Below, piece by piece: positions 15,322 through 24,371 of a stretch of DNA of 34,265 bases (position 1 is the stretch's first letter; each line of letters opens with the position of its first letter). The stretch spans positions 1 to 34,265 of the forward strand of contig JAAELO010000783.1 of the NCBI GenBank assembly GCA_024226555.1, written 5' to 3'. This stretch comes from Desulfobacterales bacterium (lineage in GTDB: Bacteria > Desulfobacterota > Desulfobacteria > Desulfobacterales > JAAELO01). A program made the translations under genes and the position numbers. The notes under the pieces were generated by a model. That model ran no database searches, had not been told where the DNA came from, and was given only the letters and a program-made list of their open reading frames with translations.

Positions 15322-16569
15322 TTATTTAATATTTTGAACAGCAGAATAAGCTGACGCTATCGCAACCCCGGATCCGCATTTCAATCTTTTCCAATCATTG
15401 CCTGAAAGAATAGATCCGGCAGCATAAAGGTTCTTATCTACTATTTTCCCATTTTCATCTATAGGATTAAAAGAAGTGTTGGTTTTAATGCCGGCAAGAT
15501 TGATCTCATGAGGATCGAAAAAATTTCCTGAATGCCAGTTTACTCTTTCTCCAGGTTGGTTTACATTAAGATCAAATACTGTTTCAACGATACCCTTTCT
15601 CTTGGCAGAAAGTCCTTTACCAATAAATCTGCCTGTTGCAAGAAGTACATTTGAAGGTTTTATAACAGCTTTATTATTCTCATGATTTGCATCAAACGAG
15701 TTATCTTTATTCCTGGTCAAAATATAATTGTTAAGAAATGTTATTCCATTTTCATGTAGTATTTTGTGAAAAACTTCTTTAAGTCTCAGGCCTGTTATTG
15801 ATGGTGGTATTACAGGAATTTCAAACAGTTTAACAGATAGTCTTTTCTCAAGATCCTTTAAAAGGTAAGATGAATTATGAATCCCTAAAACTGCTGGTAA
15901 TCCAACATACTCATAATCTTTAACAAGTGGCTCAAGTAGAGTTACAAAAGTATCTCTGTTTTTTTCAGTTTGCAAAAATCTGGCAACAGTTTCACTATAA
16001 ATACTACTCATATGATCAAAATATGGAATCCTTACAGTAGCACTTTCAAGACCTTTCCAGTTTTTTTGTAGTACCTGTTTGATCATCTCTGAACTAAATC
16101 CTCTTAATCGTTCCAGCCCGATGATGATACAGGATGATTTATTTTCAAATGCAATCCTGTTGTTCTCCATGGTTTCAGGATAACAATAAGTAGATTTGGT
16201 ATGCCCAAGGGGGGTTATAATTCTGCTGTTTTTTCCGTTACATCTATATTGTAGCCCAGCATCACCAAAATAAGTCATTATTTTTTTAAGGGATTTTTCA
16301 ATGTCCCCATTATCAATAAATGAATATGGATGCTCACTATCACTCTTTTTAATTTCGTTTATTAATGCCCATGGATCATCATGTATTTTTTTGTCATCAA
16401 CAGGGAACGAACTAATAAGGTCAATTAAACCGGAACTGTAGAGCGTTTCTCCAGTTTTTCCTGCGATTACTGTTTTTAAACCAAGTTCGTTGGCAAAAAG
16501 AGCTGCTGAAACACCTGTCATTCCAGCCCCTATAATTAAAAGATCACATTCACTATCATTTTTATTCAT
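15322..16569 (-). CDS. glpB: Anaerobic glycerol-3-phosphate dehydrogenase subunit B
   Basis: 415 aa, near the 419 aa of E. coli GlpB. The N-terminal Rossmann motif LLIIGAGMTGVSAALFANELG binds FAD/FMN. Other landmarks are SSGLIDLISSFPV, TPLGHTKSTYCYPE and LLATGRFIGKGL. The C-terminal NLYAAGSILSGNDW/KRLKCGSGVAIASAYSA is typical of the family. In E. coli GlpB mediates electron flow from GlpA to the GlpC iron-sulfur membrane subunit and menaquinone. It starts 12 bp after the glpA stop, so the two are co-transcribed. No glpC follows; the next gene is an unrelated solute-binding protein after 131 bp. Confidence 0.9.
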   Translation of the reverse strand: MNKNDSECDLLIIGAGMTGVSAALFANELGLKTVIAGKTGETLYSSGLIDLISSFPVDDKKIHDDPWALINEIKKSDSEHPYSFIDNGDIEKSLKKIMTYFGDAGLQYRCNGKNSRIITPLGHTKSTYCYPETMENNRIAFENKSSCIIIGLERLRGFSSEMIKQVLQKNWKGLESATVRIPYFDHMSSIYSETVARFLQTEKNRDTFVTLLEPLVKDYEYVGLPAVLGIHNSSYLLKDLEKRLSVKLFEIPVIPPSITGLRLKEVFHKILHENGITFLNNYILTRNKDNSFDANHENNKAVIKPSNVLLATGRFIGKGLSAKRKGIVETVFDLNVNQPGERVNWHSGNFFDPHEINLAGIKTNTSFNPIDENGKIVDKNLYAAGSILSGNDWKRLKCGSGVAIASAYSAVQNIK

Positions 16570-16581
16570 ATTATAAACTCT

Positions 16582-18123
16582 TTATTCCAATTCTGTTCCA
16601 AGAAAACCACAGTGCAATGCTTCCATTAGTTCTGCCTGTACCATTGCCTGATCCCATAGTAATGGATGGAGCCCTTTCCACCTCTCATTTAGAAGAAGCT
16701 TCAAATCGCTCAATCCCTCATCACCCTTAAAGACACCTTTATCATACATATAGGATAATATTCTAAGACTGCAAAACATACCCTGACAAGGGCCTTTGGT
16801 CGCTCTGCTTCTTAAACCCATTGCTACTAAATATGAATCCCCTGCATGGTCTTCAAGTGTTTCTATAAGAGAATCAACAACACTTTTAGATACCATTTCA
16901 CATTCACACAGAAGTGGATCATTAACATCATTGTTTAATAACCACTGCTTTGCAGAATATCCAGGTTTAATAAATTTTGCAGTAGGACTGTCAGGAAGAG
17001 GCATATCCATTGTTGTGCATTTTTTATTTATACCAAGTTTTTTACATGCAAGATCCACAGCTTTTTCAGCCATTAGTCTGAAAGTAGTAAGTTTTCCACC
17101 TGTTATAGTGATAAAATTTCCTACAGTTCCTTCATGATCCACCACTGAAAAACTTCTTCCAATCATTCTGTCACTGCCAGCGTTCTCAGTTTTTATTAAT
17201 GGTCTGACACCTGAATAAACACGTATAAGTCTCGATTTTTTTAAAACCGGGATGAGCTTTGCTGCTTCATCAACAATTTTATCTACCTCTTCAACTCTTG
17301 GATAAGCTTCATCGGGAGAATCTATTCTTTCAGATGTAGTTCCAATAATTGAGACTGTCCCACCGGGAACAATAATATCTGAATCATCAGGTATTCTTAG
17401 TCTGTTTAATACCATATTGGAAAGTCTCGTTTGAGTAACAATCAGACTTCCCTTTGAAAACACCATATCTATATCAATACCAGCCATTCTTGTAATCATA
17501 ACAGCCCATGAACCAGTAGCATTTATCACTATTTCAGGCTCTATATCTTCTGTTTTTCCGCCTTTAGTCTGCACAGTAGCTGATACTATTTTCTTATTTT
17601 CTATTTTGAATGATTTTAACTCATATCCGGTTAGAAATTTTGCACCATTGTTTTTAGCATCGGACATATTCTCAATTGAAAGCCTGAACGGGTCAATGGA
17701 TGCATCTTCAACTTTGTATGCAGCAATTGTATCTTTTGAAAGATTAGGTTCAAGAGCAAGTGCCTCTTCAACAGTTAATCTTTCAGCACTAATACCGCAT
17801 TTATCACACATTTCCTGAAAGTCTTCTATGAATGTAGGATCATCACCCTTTACAGCTGCATAAATACCACCAGTATCTTCAATGATATGGGGAGCAATTC
17901 TCTTTAGTATTGTTCCTTCTTCTTTGCATTCTGCTGCAGATACAGGATCTGAGTAAACATATCTTGCTCCACTATGTAAAAGACCATGGTTTCTACCAGA
18001 TGCTCCTGAATCAATATCACCCTTTTCAACAAGAACACATGGAATTCCTCTTAAAGCAAGGTCTCTGGCAACACCAGTCCCAGTTGCTCCGCCACCTATT
18101 ACAAGTACTTTAGTTTTAATCAA
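16582..18123 (-). CDS. glpA: Anaerobic glycerol-3-phosphate dehydrogenase subunit A
   Basis: 513 aa. The N-terminal FAD motif KVLVIGGGATGTGVARDLALRG and ASGRNHGLLHSGARYV are typical of GlpA/GlpD; NFITITGGKLTTFRLMAE closes the DAO domain. The C-terminal about 100 residues form a BFD-like [2Fe-2S] module with CxC (LCECEM) and, later, C-x4-C (GPCQGMFC). This module separates GlpA from the aerobic GlpD. It oxidises sn-glycerol-3-phosphate to dihydroxyacetone phosphate. The start is TTG with GGAG 6 nt upstream. It is the first gene of glpAB, with about 800 bp of gene-free sequence upstream. It is about 30 residues shorter than E. coli GlpA. Confidence 0.93.
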   Translation of the reverse strand: MIKTKVLVIGGGATGTGVARDLALRGIPCVLVEKGDIDSGASGRNHGLLHSGARYVYSDPVSAAECKEEGTILKRIAPHIIEDTGGIYAAVKGDDPTFIEDFQEMCDKCGISAERLTVEEALALEPNLSKDTIAAYKVEDASIDPFRLSIENMSDAKNNGAKFLTGYELKSFKIENKKIVSATVQTKGGKTEDIEPEIVINATGSWAVMITRMAGIDIDMVFSKGSLIVTQTRLSNMVLNRLRIPDDSDIIVPGGTVSIIGTTSERIDSPDEAYPRVEEVDKIVDEAAKLIPVLKKSRLIRVYSGVRPLIKTENAGSDRMIGRSFSVVDHEGTVGNFITITGGKLTTFRLMAEKAVDLACKKLGINKKCTTMDMPLPDSPTAKFIKPGYSAKQWLLNNDVNDPLLCECEMVSKSVVDSLIETLEDHAGDSYLVAMGLRSRATKGPCQGMFCSLRILSYMYDKGVFKGDEGLSDLKLLLNERWKGLHPLLWDQAMVQAELMEALHCGFLGTELE

Positions 18124-18687
18124 GGGATTCTCCAGTCATTCTTTTTGAAAGGTCACAAATTTCATACATTATTTAATTCTAACCCATTAAGCTATATATT
18201 ACAATATTAGAGGTACCTATTATCCATAGGCCACATTTCACTTATTCTACACTTATGCACAGTTAATTATCCAATGACTTATAATCCTAATTCAATAGGA
18301 GTTCAACCCTGTTTTTCAGGTTTAATATTAAATAATTCGTAAACACCCTCTAATAGTCAAAATTCAGGTAATAGAAAATTTGGTTATTTGGGGATAGAAA
18401 AACATTTATAAATTTATTCAGTTCAATAAATATTTATTATTTATTATGAAACGAGAAATTAAGAAGATCTTAAAAAATCATATTTCTCTTACAAAGTTCA
18501 AATAAAGATCAAAATTTGATTTTCTTTTAAAAACGAAATGGCAAAACATTTGAACAAACCCCATAAAAAAACTCTAAAAACGTTTGCTTTTTGTTCAAGG
18601 TTTAACTAACAGTTTTTTTTAATTTCAGAGAGATACAATTTAGTGAAGCCAATACACCTCTTTAATATTGCAATTATAATAGCTTTA
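18124..18687. other. Gene-free AT-rich region upstream of glpA
   Basis: I see no plausible gene on either strand; the longest ATG frame examined is 22 codons. A worn repeat end (TATTAGAGGTACC) is at about 18206. The glpA promoter should be in the first 100-150 bp but I cannot single it out. Together with the repeat copy that follows, this is the longest non-coding stretch between intact genes. Confidence 0.6.
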
Positions 18688-18817
18688 GGGAACCTCTAAT
18701 AATTAGAATTTTTGATGAAAAACAAGGCATAACAAAAAACAACGGGTTGATTTTATTACAGTTTTATTTTTGTTATAACGATGTGTTTCACAAAAAGATC
18801 AGTTATTAGGGATTCCC
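18688..18817 (+). repeat. Complete reference copy (R8) of the ~130-bp repeat
   Basis: 130 bp, GGGAACCTCTAATAATTAG at the left and GGGAATCCCTAATAACTG on the minus strand at the right, with mirrored inner motifs TTTTTGATGAAA and TTTTTGTGAAAC, so the imperfect terminal inverted repeat is about 33 bp. The flanks read TTTA before and TAAA after; a TA target duplication is possible but not proven. It lies 108 bp upstream of the racemase-like gene. Confidence 0.85.
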
Positions 18818-18856
18818 TAAAAGTATTTATCTTTTCGTTTAGATCTATTTTTCCTT

Positions 18857-18884
18857 TTGAAATTATATATTTTTACAGTATGGT
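18857..18884 (+). promoter_or_regulatory. Possible promoter of the racemase-like gene
   Basis: TTGAAA (18857-18862), a 16-bp spacer and TATGGT (18879-18884), about 40 bp before the ATG. The -10 is only four of six, so this is tentative. Confidence 0.35.
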
Positions 18885-18925
18885 GATTGGGTCAATACTG
18901 ATCTATCTCGAAAAAGGAGAAAGAA

Positions 18926-20071
18926 ATGTTTTCAAAAGGTGCTTTAGATGGAGTTAAGGTCCTTGATCTATCAAGATTATTACCAGGTCCCTTCTGTTCA
19001 ATGGTTTTAGCGGATCATGGAGCAGATGTAACATCAGTAGAAGATAAGAAGTTTCAATCTGATGGACTTTTTTTTAATGATGTTAACAGGAATAAAAGGC
19101 ACATGAGTCTGGATCTTAAGAAAGAAAAAGGTATGGAGATCTTCTATAAACTTGCTAAAGACACAGATGTCATCCTTGAAGGTTTCAGGCCAGGAGTTGT
19201 TAAAAGACTTGGTGTTGATTATGAAAGTATAAAAAAAATAAATCCAAATGTTATATATTGCTCCATCACAGGTTATGGTCAGGATGGCCCCATGAGGGAT
19301 ATTGTAGGGCATGATGTTAACTATATGAGTACTGCAGGTGTTTTGGATCTGGTTGGAAGTCGTGATCAACCACCAACTATACCCGGAGTTCAACTTGCTG
19401 ATATTGCAGGTGGTAGTATGAATGCTGTTATTGGTATTCTGATGGCTCTCTACTCAAGATCTGTAACCGGAAAGGGTCAGTATATTGATATCTCCATGAC
19501 AGATGGAATGATTCCATTTATGACTTTACCACTCTATTTTAGTAGTCTCGGTATGGAGCAGAAAAAATCAGATACAATCTTTTCACACAGGTATGCATTT
19601 TATAACACTTACGAAACTAAAGATGGGAAACATTTTTCAATTGGAGCAGTGGAATTTAGGTTTTGGAAGCAACTTTGTGACTACCTCGAAGTACCCGAAT
19701 ATGCGAATCTACAATATGACGAAAACAGGAAAGATGAGATAATTAGAGCTTTACAAAATATTTTCCTTACGAAAACTATTGATGAATGGGATGCAGAGTT
19801 GAAGGATAAGGAATTTTGCTATTCAAGGGTTTTAAATCTTGATGAGATGATGAACTCAAATATGGCCATTGAACGTGAGATGGTTGTTGAACAGAAACAG
19901 AAAGATGGAAGTACTAAAAAAGCTTTGGGAATTCCTGTAAAATTAAGCGAAACTCCTGGTTCAGTTAGAACACCACCTGATTCATTTGGAGAAAGTTCAA
20001 GGGATATTCTTAGAGAGCTTGGATACTCAAATGATGAAATTGACAAGTTTTCAGAAAAAGAAGTATTTTAA
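18926..20071 (+). CDS. CaiB/BaiF family protein, alpha-methylacyl-CoA racemase-like
   Basis: 381 aa, class III CoA-transferase fold. Within it the signature is that of alpha-methylacyl-CoA racemases: GHDVNY with H129 and LADIAGG with D159. These are 30 residues apart, as are the catalytic His126 and Asp156 of the mycobacterial racemase. Also visible are LLPGPFCSMVLADHGADV, EGFRPGVVKRLGVDY and GYGQDGP. The likely reaction is epimerisation of a 2-methylacyl-CoA, which would let branched acyl-CoAs enter the acyl-CoA dehydrogenases encoded in this window; that link is inference. A strong SD, AAAAAGGAG, lies 7 nt before the ATG. A CoA-transferase function cannot be excluded from sequence alone. 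Confidence 0.85.
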   Translation: MFSKGALDGVKVLDLSRLLPGPFCSMVLADHGADVTSVEDKKFQSDGLFFNDVNRNKRHMSLDLKKEKGMEIFYKLAKDTDVILEGFRPGVVKRLGVDYESIKKINPNVIYCSITGYGQDGPMRDIVGHDVNYMSTAGVLDLVGSRDQPPTIPGVQLADIAGGSMNAVIGILMALYSRSVTGKGQYIDISMTDGMIPFMTLPLYFSSLGMEQKKSDTIFSHRYAFYNTYETKDGKHFSIGAVEFRFWKQLCDYLEVPEYANLQYDENRKDEIIRALQNIFLTKTIDEWDAELKDKEFCYSRVLNLDEMMNSNMAIEREMVVEQKQKDGSTKKALGIPVKLSETPGSVRTPPDSFGESSRDILRELGYSNDEIDKFSEKEVF

Positions 20072-20128
20072 GTATCGGAATGTAAATGTAAGTTTTTTAT
20101 TTTAGTGACAATTTATATCAATATATAG

Positions 20129-20312
20129 TAACTTCTAAAAACTAAGATTTTGATTGAAGTACAAGGCATGACGTTTAAAAGCTTTAGTTTTATAAAATAT
20201 ACAGAAAAATAACGAACTGATCTTAACTACAGTTCTTTTTTCGATTAATTCTGTTGTTAGGTCTTTTGAACAACTTCAGTAATTCGATCAAAAGATAATT
20301 ATTAGAGGTTGC
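20129..20312 (+). repeat. Diverged, expanded copy (R9) of the repeat
   Basis: The left end AACTTCTAAAAACTAAG is worn. Inside, TTTTGATTGAAGTACAAGGCATGACG matches the family. A segment with AAAGCTTT and TTTTATAAAA follows, as at 6990-7025. The right half contains an inverted repeat (CTTTTGA ... TCAAAAG) and ends TAATTATTAGAGGTTGC. It fills the space between the racemase-like gene and the 52-aa gene. Confidence 0.65.
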
Positions 20313-20361
20313 TTGTAGGCTTTTTTGTTCTTTTAACCAAAACATAAAAGGAGTTTATCTA

Positions 20362-20520
20362 ATGAAAGTTGGAGATACTATTAAGTTTAGTTTCGGTAAG
20401 AAAAAAGAGATGAAAGATGGTAAAATTATTAAAATTTTGCCAAAGAATGTATTTTTAGAAGTAGACTTTCCAAATCACAAAGGAAAGATAATCAGACGTA
20501 AAGCACATGAACTAAAATAA
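20362..20520 (+). CDS. 52-aa basic beta-rich protein of unknown function
   Basis: The sequence starts MKVGDTIKFSFGKKKEMKDG and ends RRKAHELK. A strong SD (AAAAGGAG) lies 8 nt before the ATG, and a strong Rho-independent terminator begins 21 bp after the stop, so it looks like an independent, well-expressed gene. The alternating pattern (VGDTIKFSF, GKIIKILPKNVFLEV, GKIIRRKAHEL) suggests a small SH3-like or KOW-like beta barrel with a positive face, compatible with nucleic-acid binding. I do not recognise a named family and infer no specific role. Confidence 0.75.
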   Translation: MKVGDTIKFSFGKKKEMKDGKIIKILPKNVFLEVDFPNHKGKIIRRKAHELK

Positions 20521-20541
20521 AGATACCATTTTGATAATATA

Positions 20542-20584
20542 AAAGTCTGGCAGGGATAAACCCTGACAGACTTTATTTTTTTTG
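20542..20584 (+). terminator. Strong Rho-independent terminator
   Basis: A 14-bp stem (AAAGTCTGGCAGGG paired with CCCTGACAGACTTT, one mismatch), a 5-nt ATAAA loop and a T-rich tail. It ends the 52-aa gene. Confidence 0.9.
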
Positions 20585-20594
20585 TTTATTAGCG

Positions 20595-20675
20595 ACTCCT
20601 CCAGAATAGATATTCTGGAACCTAACTGCCTAATAACACATAATATATAAAAAGTGTTACTTAGAAGAGATTACC
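20595..20675 (-). repeat. 81-bp repeat X, copy 1 (inverted relative to 34182-34265)
   Basis: On the minus strand it reads GGTAATCTCTTCTAAGTAAC at one end and TTCTGGAGGAGT at the other. It matches the sequence at the window end with one substitution and a 3-base indel inside the shared 76-80 bp, plus a change at the outer end. It contains two potential hairpins: TAACAC ... GTGTTA, and TCCAGAATATCTATTCTGGA, which is a 9-bp inverted repeat. It begins 13 bp after the HD-GYP stop codon. Confidence 0.85.
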
Positions 20676-20687
20676 TTAATAGATTCC

Positions 20688-22253
20688 TTATATATCTAAC
20701 TGTCCTGGCTCCAATTCTCGCTTAGCATAATCCATCAAAATCTCATGTTTGATAAAAAAATTGTATATATTTTTGTCTATATGATTATCCTTCATCATGA
20801 ATTCTAATATCTGTTTTGCTCGTGAGAGTTTAATAGGTTCTCTGTAAGGTCTGTCTGCAGCTGTAAGTGCTTCAAATATATCTGCTATAACCATAATTTT
20901 TGATTGGAGTGGAAGCTCTTCGCATGTTAGTCCATTAGGATAACCGGATCCATCACATTTTTCGTGATGTCCACCTGCATAGGTTGGAACATTTGAAAGT
21001 TTTTCCGGAAACGGAAGTTGTTCCAATATTTTTGATGTCATGACAACATGGTTTTCTATAATATGTCTCTCACCTGGCAGAAGAGTGCCTTTTCTGATAC
21101 AAAGATTGCTCACTTCATCTTTTGTTAAATATGGTAGATCCTTACCATCTATGTGATAGGTTTTAGCTGCAATTGATTCTATCCTTTCAACAGCTTCATT
21201 ACTCATAAAATCACCAGTATTGTTACAGGATTTTATGAAGACCAGATCATCTTTATGCTGTTGTACAGATAAGTCGAATTCCTTCTTAAGTTTTTTAAGA
21301 CCTTTGTTATCTCCTTTTTCAATGAGATCTATCTTTGATTTTAAATAATGATTTTCAAGGTATTGTTCAATTGATTCAAATCTCTGTATCAACAACACAA
21401 TTCTATCAAATATAGTCTCAAGCTTAGTGGATTTATCAACTACATATTCAGGAGTTGTTATTTTTCCAACATCATGCATCCATGCAGCTAATCTTAACTC
21501 CTCTATTTCATCATGTGAAAATTTCTGACTTTTAAAAAAACCGGATTTTGCCTTGTCCATGGCTTTTGCTATTGAGACAGTGAGATCTGCAACCCTTCTT
21601 ATATGTCCACCAGTATATGCCGACTTTTTATCGATTGCAGTTGCAATGCTTTCTATAAAAGCATCCAATAAGTTCTGCAAACTGTTTATCAGTTGTTTAT
21701 TAGATAAAGCAACTGCTGCCATAGATGCAAGGGATGCAACAACTCGTAATTGACTCTCTGAAAAGGCTGTAACTTCCTTTGTTTCTGGTGAAACAGAGTT
21801 CAATAGTTGAAGAATTCCTATAGTATGGTTTTCGTGATCAACCATTGGTATCACGATCATTGATTTAGATCTGTAACCTGTCGCTGAATCATATTTTCTA
21901 GGACCTGTAAAATCAAACCCCTCAGCATCATATACATCAGGAATATTAACAATCTCACCAGTAAGGGCGACATGGGAAGAGACATTTGAATGGTTGGGTT
22001 CATTATCAACGTACAACTGTACATCTGGCAGATCTGGTTTTTTACCATCACCTCCAAGACTGACTTTCATAGTATCATTCTGAACAATAGCAAACTCAAG
22101 AGCTCTTTTCTTAATAATATATAGAGTACCCGCGTCAGCATTGGATACTTTTCTTGCTTGTGTAAGAATCATCTCAAGAAGTCTGTTAATATCTTTTTCG
22201 GATGAGAGTGCAATTCCTATTTTAACATAGTCTTCGATATAATTATTAAGCAT
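20688..22253 (-). CDS. GAF-HD-GYP cyclic-di-GMP phosphodiesterase
   Basis: 521 aa, cytoplasmic. A GAF domain covers about 15-195 (DAGTLYIIKKRALEFAIVQND, IPMVDHENHTIGILQLLN). The HD-GYP domain starts near 205 with TGGHIRRVADL, then the metal dyad H260-D261 in MHDVGKI. Its second half has HHEKCDGSGYP (H429, H430, with the GYP tripeptide) and ADIFEALTAADRPYR. All the expected metal ligands and the GYP motif are present, so hydrolysis of c-di-GMP is likely. About 160 residues separate HD from GYP, longer than in minimal HD-GYP proteins, with a charged helical insert (about 285-340). The GAF domain would sense a small ligand. It is a monocistronic gene convergent with the 52-aa gene and divergent from ispF. 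Confidence 0.93.
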   Translation of the reverse strand: MLNNYIEDYVKIGIALSSEKDINRLLEMILTQARKVSNADAGTLYIIKKRALEFAIVQNDTMKVSLGGDGKKPDLPDVQLYVDNEPNHSNVSSHVALTGEIVNIPDVYDAEGFDFTGPRKYDSATGYRSKSMIVIPMVDHENHTIGILQLLNSVSPETKEVTAFSESQLRVVASLASMAAVALSNKQLINSLQNLLDAFIESIATAIDKKSAYTGGHIRRVADLTVSIAKAMDKAKSGFFKSQKFSHDEIEELRLAAWMHDVGKITTPEYVVDKSTKLETIFDRIVLLIQRFESIEQYLENHYLKSKIDLIEKGDNKGLKKLKKEFDLSVQQHKDDLVFIKSCNNTGDFMSNEAVERIESIAAKTYHIDGKDLPYLTKDEVSNLCIRKGTLLPGERHIIENHVVMTSKILEQLPFPEKLSNVPTYAGGHHEKCDGSGYPNGLTCEELPLQSKIMVIADIFEALTAADRPYREPIKLSRAKQILEFMMKDNHIDKNIYNFFIKHEILMDYAKRELEPGQLDI

Positions 22254-22421
22254 AGTTCTTCTCTCGTTAGAGTTTTGGATGAAAAATGTCTGTATATAAC
22301 AAGTTAATTCATGAGCGAACCTACGTCAAGAATTGACTATTCATTACGATCATTTTCGTATATGGTATATGTAAATGTTTTTTTAGTCCATTATAATAAT
22401 TAAGGAATTTTATTTTTTAGA

Positions 22422-22898
22422 ATGAGAATTGGAAAGGGTTTCGATATTCACAAACTTGTAGATGGCCGAAAACTAATTCTGGGGGGAGTAGAAATTCCAT
22501 TTGAGAAAGGTTTATTAGGTCATTCCGATGCAGATGTTCTTGTGCATGCTATTTGCGATGCAATACTTGGAGCTGCGGGAGAGGGGGATATTGGTGTTCA
22601 TTTTCCTGATACAGACCCAAAATTCAAGAATGCAAATAGTCTTAATCTTTTGAAAATTTCATGTGATAAGGTAAGATCTAAAGGATATTCAATTGTTAAT
22701 ATAGACTCTACTGTTTTTGCAGAGAAACCTAAATTATTACAATATAAAGATGCTATGAGAAAAAATATAGCTGAGTCAGCAGGTATTGATACTTCAGACA
22801 TTAATGTTAAAGCAACTACTTTTGAAGGGCTTGGAGCAATAGGAAATGGTGAGGGAATTGGGGCTGAATCAGTTGTTTTATTAAAGCATAGTTTTTAA
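22422..22898 (+). CDS. ispF: 2-C-methyl-D-erythritol 2,4-cyclodiphosphate synthase
   Basis: 158 aa, the normal length. It forms the cyclic diphosphate in the MEP pathway to isoprenoids. Conserved features are GFDIHKL near the start (Asp and His metal ligands), LGHSDADVLVHAICDAILGA, GDIGVHFPDTDP and the C-terminal KATTFEGLGAIGNGEGIGAESVVLL. It is the first gene of an apparent operon, 49 bp ahead of cysS, and divergent from the HD-GYP gene. The AAGGA upstream is about 15 nt from the ATG, farther than usual. Confidence 0.96.
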   Translation: MRIGKGFDIHKLVDGRKLILGGVEIPFEKGLLGHSDADVLVHAICDAILGAAGEGDIGVHFPDTDPKFKNANSLNLLKISCDKVRSKGYSIVNIDSTVFAEKPKLLQYKDAMRKNIAESAGIDTSDINVKATTFEGLGAIGNGEGIGAESVVLLKHSF

Positions 22899-22946
22899 AC
22901 ACCTGGAATATATGAATTACAAATAACACAGTAACTGGAAAAGAAG

Positions 22947-24371
22947 ATGACATTAAGAATTTACAATACGTTAAAAGGAACTAAGGAAGAATTCAAACCG
23001 ATCGAAGAAGGGAAAGTCAAAATATATATATGTGGACCTACTGTTTATGATTCATGTCATATTGGTCATGGTAGAGCTGTTGTGGTATTTGATGTTATAG
23101 TTCGATATCTTGAAACTATAGGTTATGATGTTACTTACATAAGAAATTTTACAGATGTTGATGATAAAATCATTAACCGTGGAAATGAAACAGGTATGCA
23201 TTTTCTTGAGGTTAGTGAAAAATACATCAAAGAGTTCCATGAAGATATGGATGCTTTAAATGTTAGAAGAGCTACAAGAGAACCAAGAGCCACAGAACAT
23301 ATCGATGATATTATCGATATTGTACAGTTATTGATAGATAAAGATAAGGCTTATGCCGTGGATGGTGATGTATATTTTAGCGTTGATTCATTTAAAGATT
23401 ATGGAAAGCTATCCGGGCGCAATGTTGAAGATATGAAAGCAGGAGCAAGAATTGATATCGATGATAGAAAAAAAAATCCGGCTGACTTTGCTTTGTGGAA
23501 ATCGGCAAAACCGGAAGAGCCTTTCTGGGATAGCCCATGGGGTAAAGGAAGACCAGGATGGCATATTGAATGCTCTGCTATGAGTTACAGATTTCTTGGC
23601 GAAACCTTCGATATACATGGTGGTGGAAAGGATCTTATATTCCCACACCATGAGAATGAGATTGCACAATCAGAAGCAGCTTTTGATAAAGAATTTGCGA
23701 AATACTGGATCCATAATGGTTTTGTAAATATAAACAAAGAAAAAATGTCCAAATCTCTGGGAAATTTTTTAACTATCAAAAAAGTTTTAAAGGAGTATCA
23801 TCCGGAAGCAGTAAGAATGTTTCTTCTGTCAAACCATTATAGAAGTCCAGTCGATTTCTCTGAGTCATCTATGGCTGAAGCCAGTGCGGCTCTTGAAAGG
23901 GTTTACACTACTTTATTAAGGGGTGAAGAGATATTTGGACAACTATCTGTAACAGAGGAGACTGGTGAGCTTTGGAAAAATTTCAAAACATCAATGGATG
24001 ATGATTTTAATACTGCCCAGGCTATTGGAACTCTCTTCGAGGTTCTTAGAAAGATGAACCGTACTCTTGATAAAAACAGAGATGAAATTTCAGATGATGT
24101 TAAGAGTGATATACAAAAAACAGTATCAGACATATTAAAAATTGGAGATGTTCTTGGTTTATTTACAACTAAACCATCCGATTATTTTGAATCAAGAAAA
24201 TCAGCAAGTTCTGTTGATGAAGTAGAAGTTGAAGCTTTGATAAAGGAAAGAAGAGAGGCAAGAGCCTCTAAGGATTTTGCAAGAGCTGATGCAATTCGTG
24301 ATGAACTTGATGCAATGAATATTGTAATAGAAGATAAAGCTGATAAAACTGTATGGAAAGTAAAAAGTTAG
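22947..24371 (+). CDS. cysS: Cysteinyl-tRNA synthetase
   Basis: 474 aa, full length. Class I signatures: HIGH in SCHIGHGRAVVVFD and KMSKS in NKEKMSKSLGNF. The zinc site is visible as the first Cys in YICGPTVYD, the Cys in GWHIECSAMS, and the His pair in FPHHENEIAQSEA. The C-terminal anticodon-binding region ends VEDKADKTVWKVKS. The SD region GGAAAAG is close to the ATG. The next gene starts inside its last codons (19-nt overlap), so the four genes from ispF to the ATPase look co-transcribed. Confidence 0.97.
   Translation: MTLRIYNTLKGTKEEFKPIEEGKVKIYICGPTVYDSCHIGHGRAVVVFDVIVRYLETIGYDVTYIRNFTDVDDKIINRGNETGMHFLEVSEKYIKEFHEDMDALNVRRATREPRATEHIDDIIDIVQLLIDKDKAYAVDGDVYFSVDSFKDYGKLSGRNVEDMKAGARIDIDDRKKNPADFALWKSAKPEEPFWDSPWGKGRPGWHIECSAMSYRFLGETFDIHGGGKDLIFPHHENEIAQSEAAFDKEFAKYWIHNGFVNINKEKMSKSLGNFLTIKKVLKEYHPEAVRMFLLSNHYRSPVDFSESSMAEASAALERVYTTLLRGEEIFGQLSVTEETGELWKNFKTSMDDDFNTAQAIGTLFEVLRKMNRTLDKNRDEISDDVKSDIQKTVSDILKIGDVLGLFTTKPSDYFESRKSASSVDEVEVEALIKERREARASKDFARADAIRDELDAMNIVIEDKADKTVWKVKS

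Noticed and set aside
18124-18925. Search for a hidden gene in the long gap before the racemase-like gene
   Set aside because: Only short frames without SD or composition change were found on either strand.
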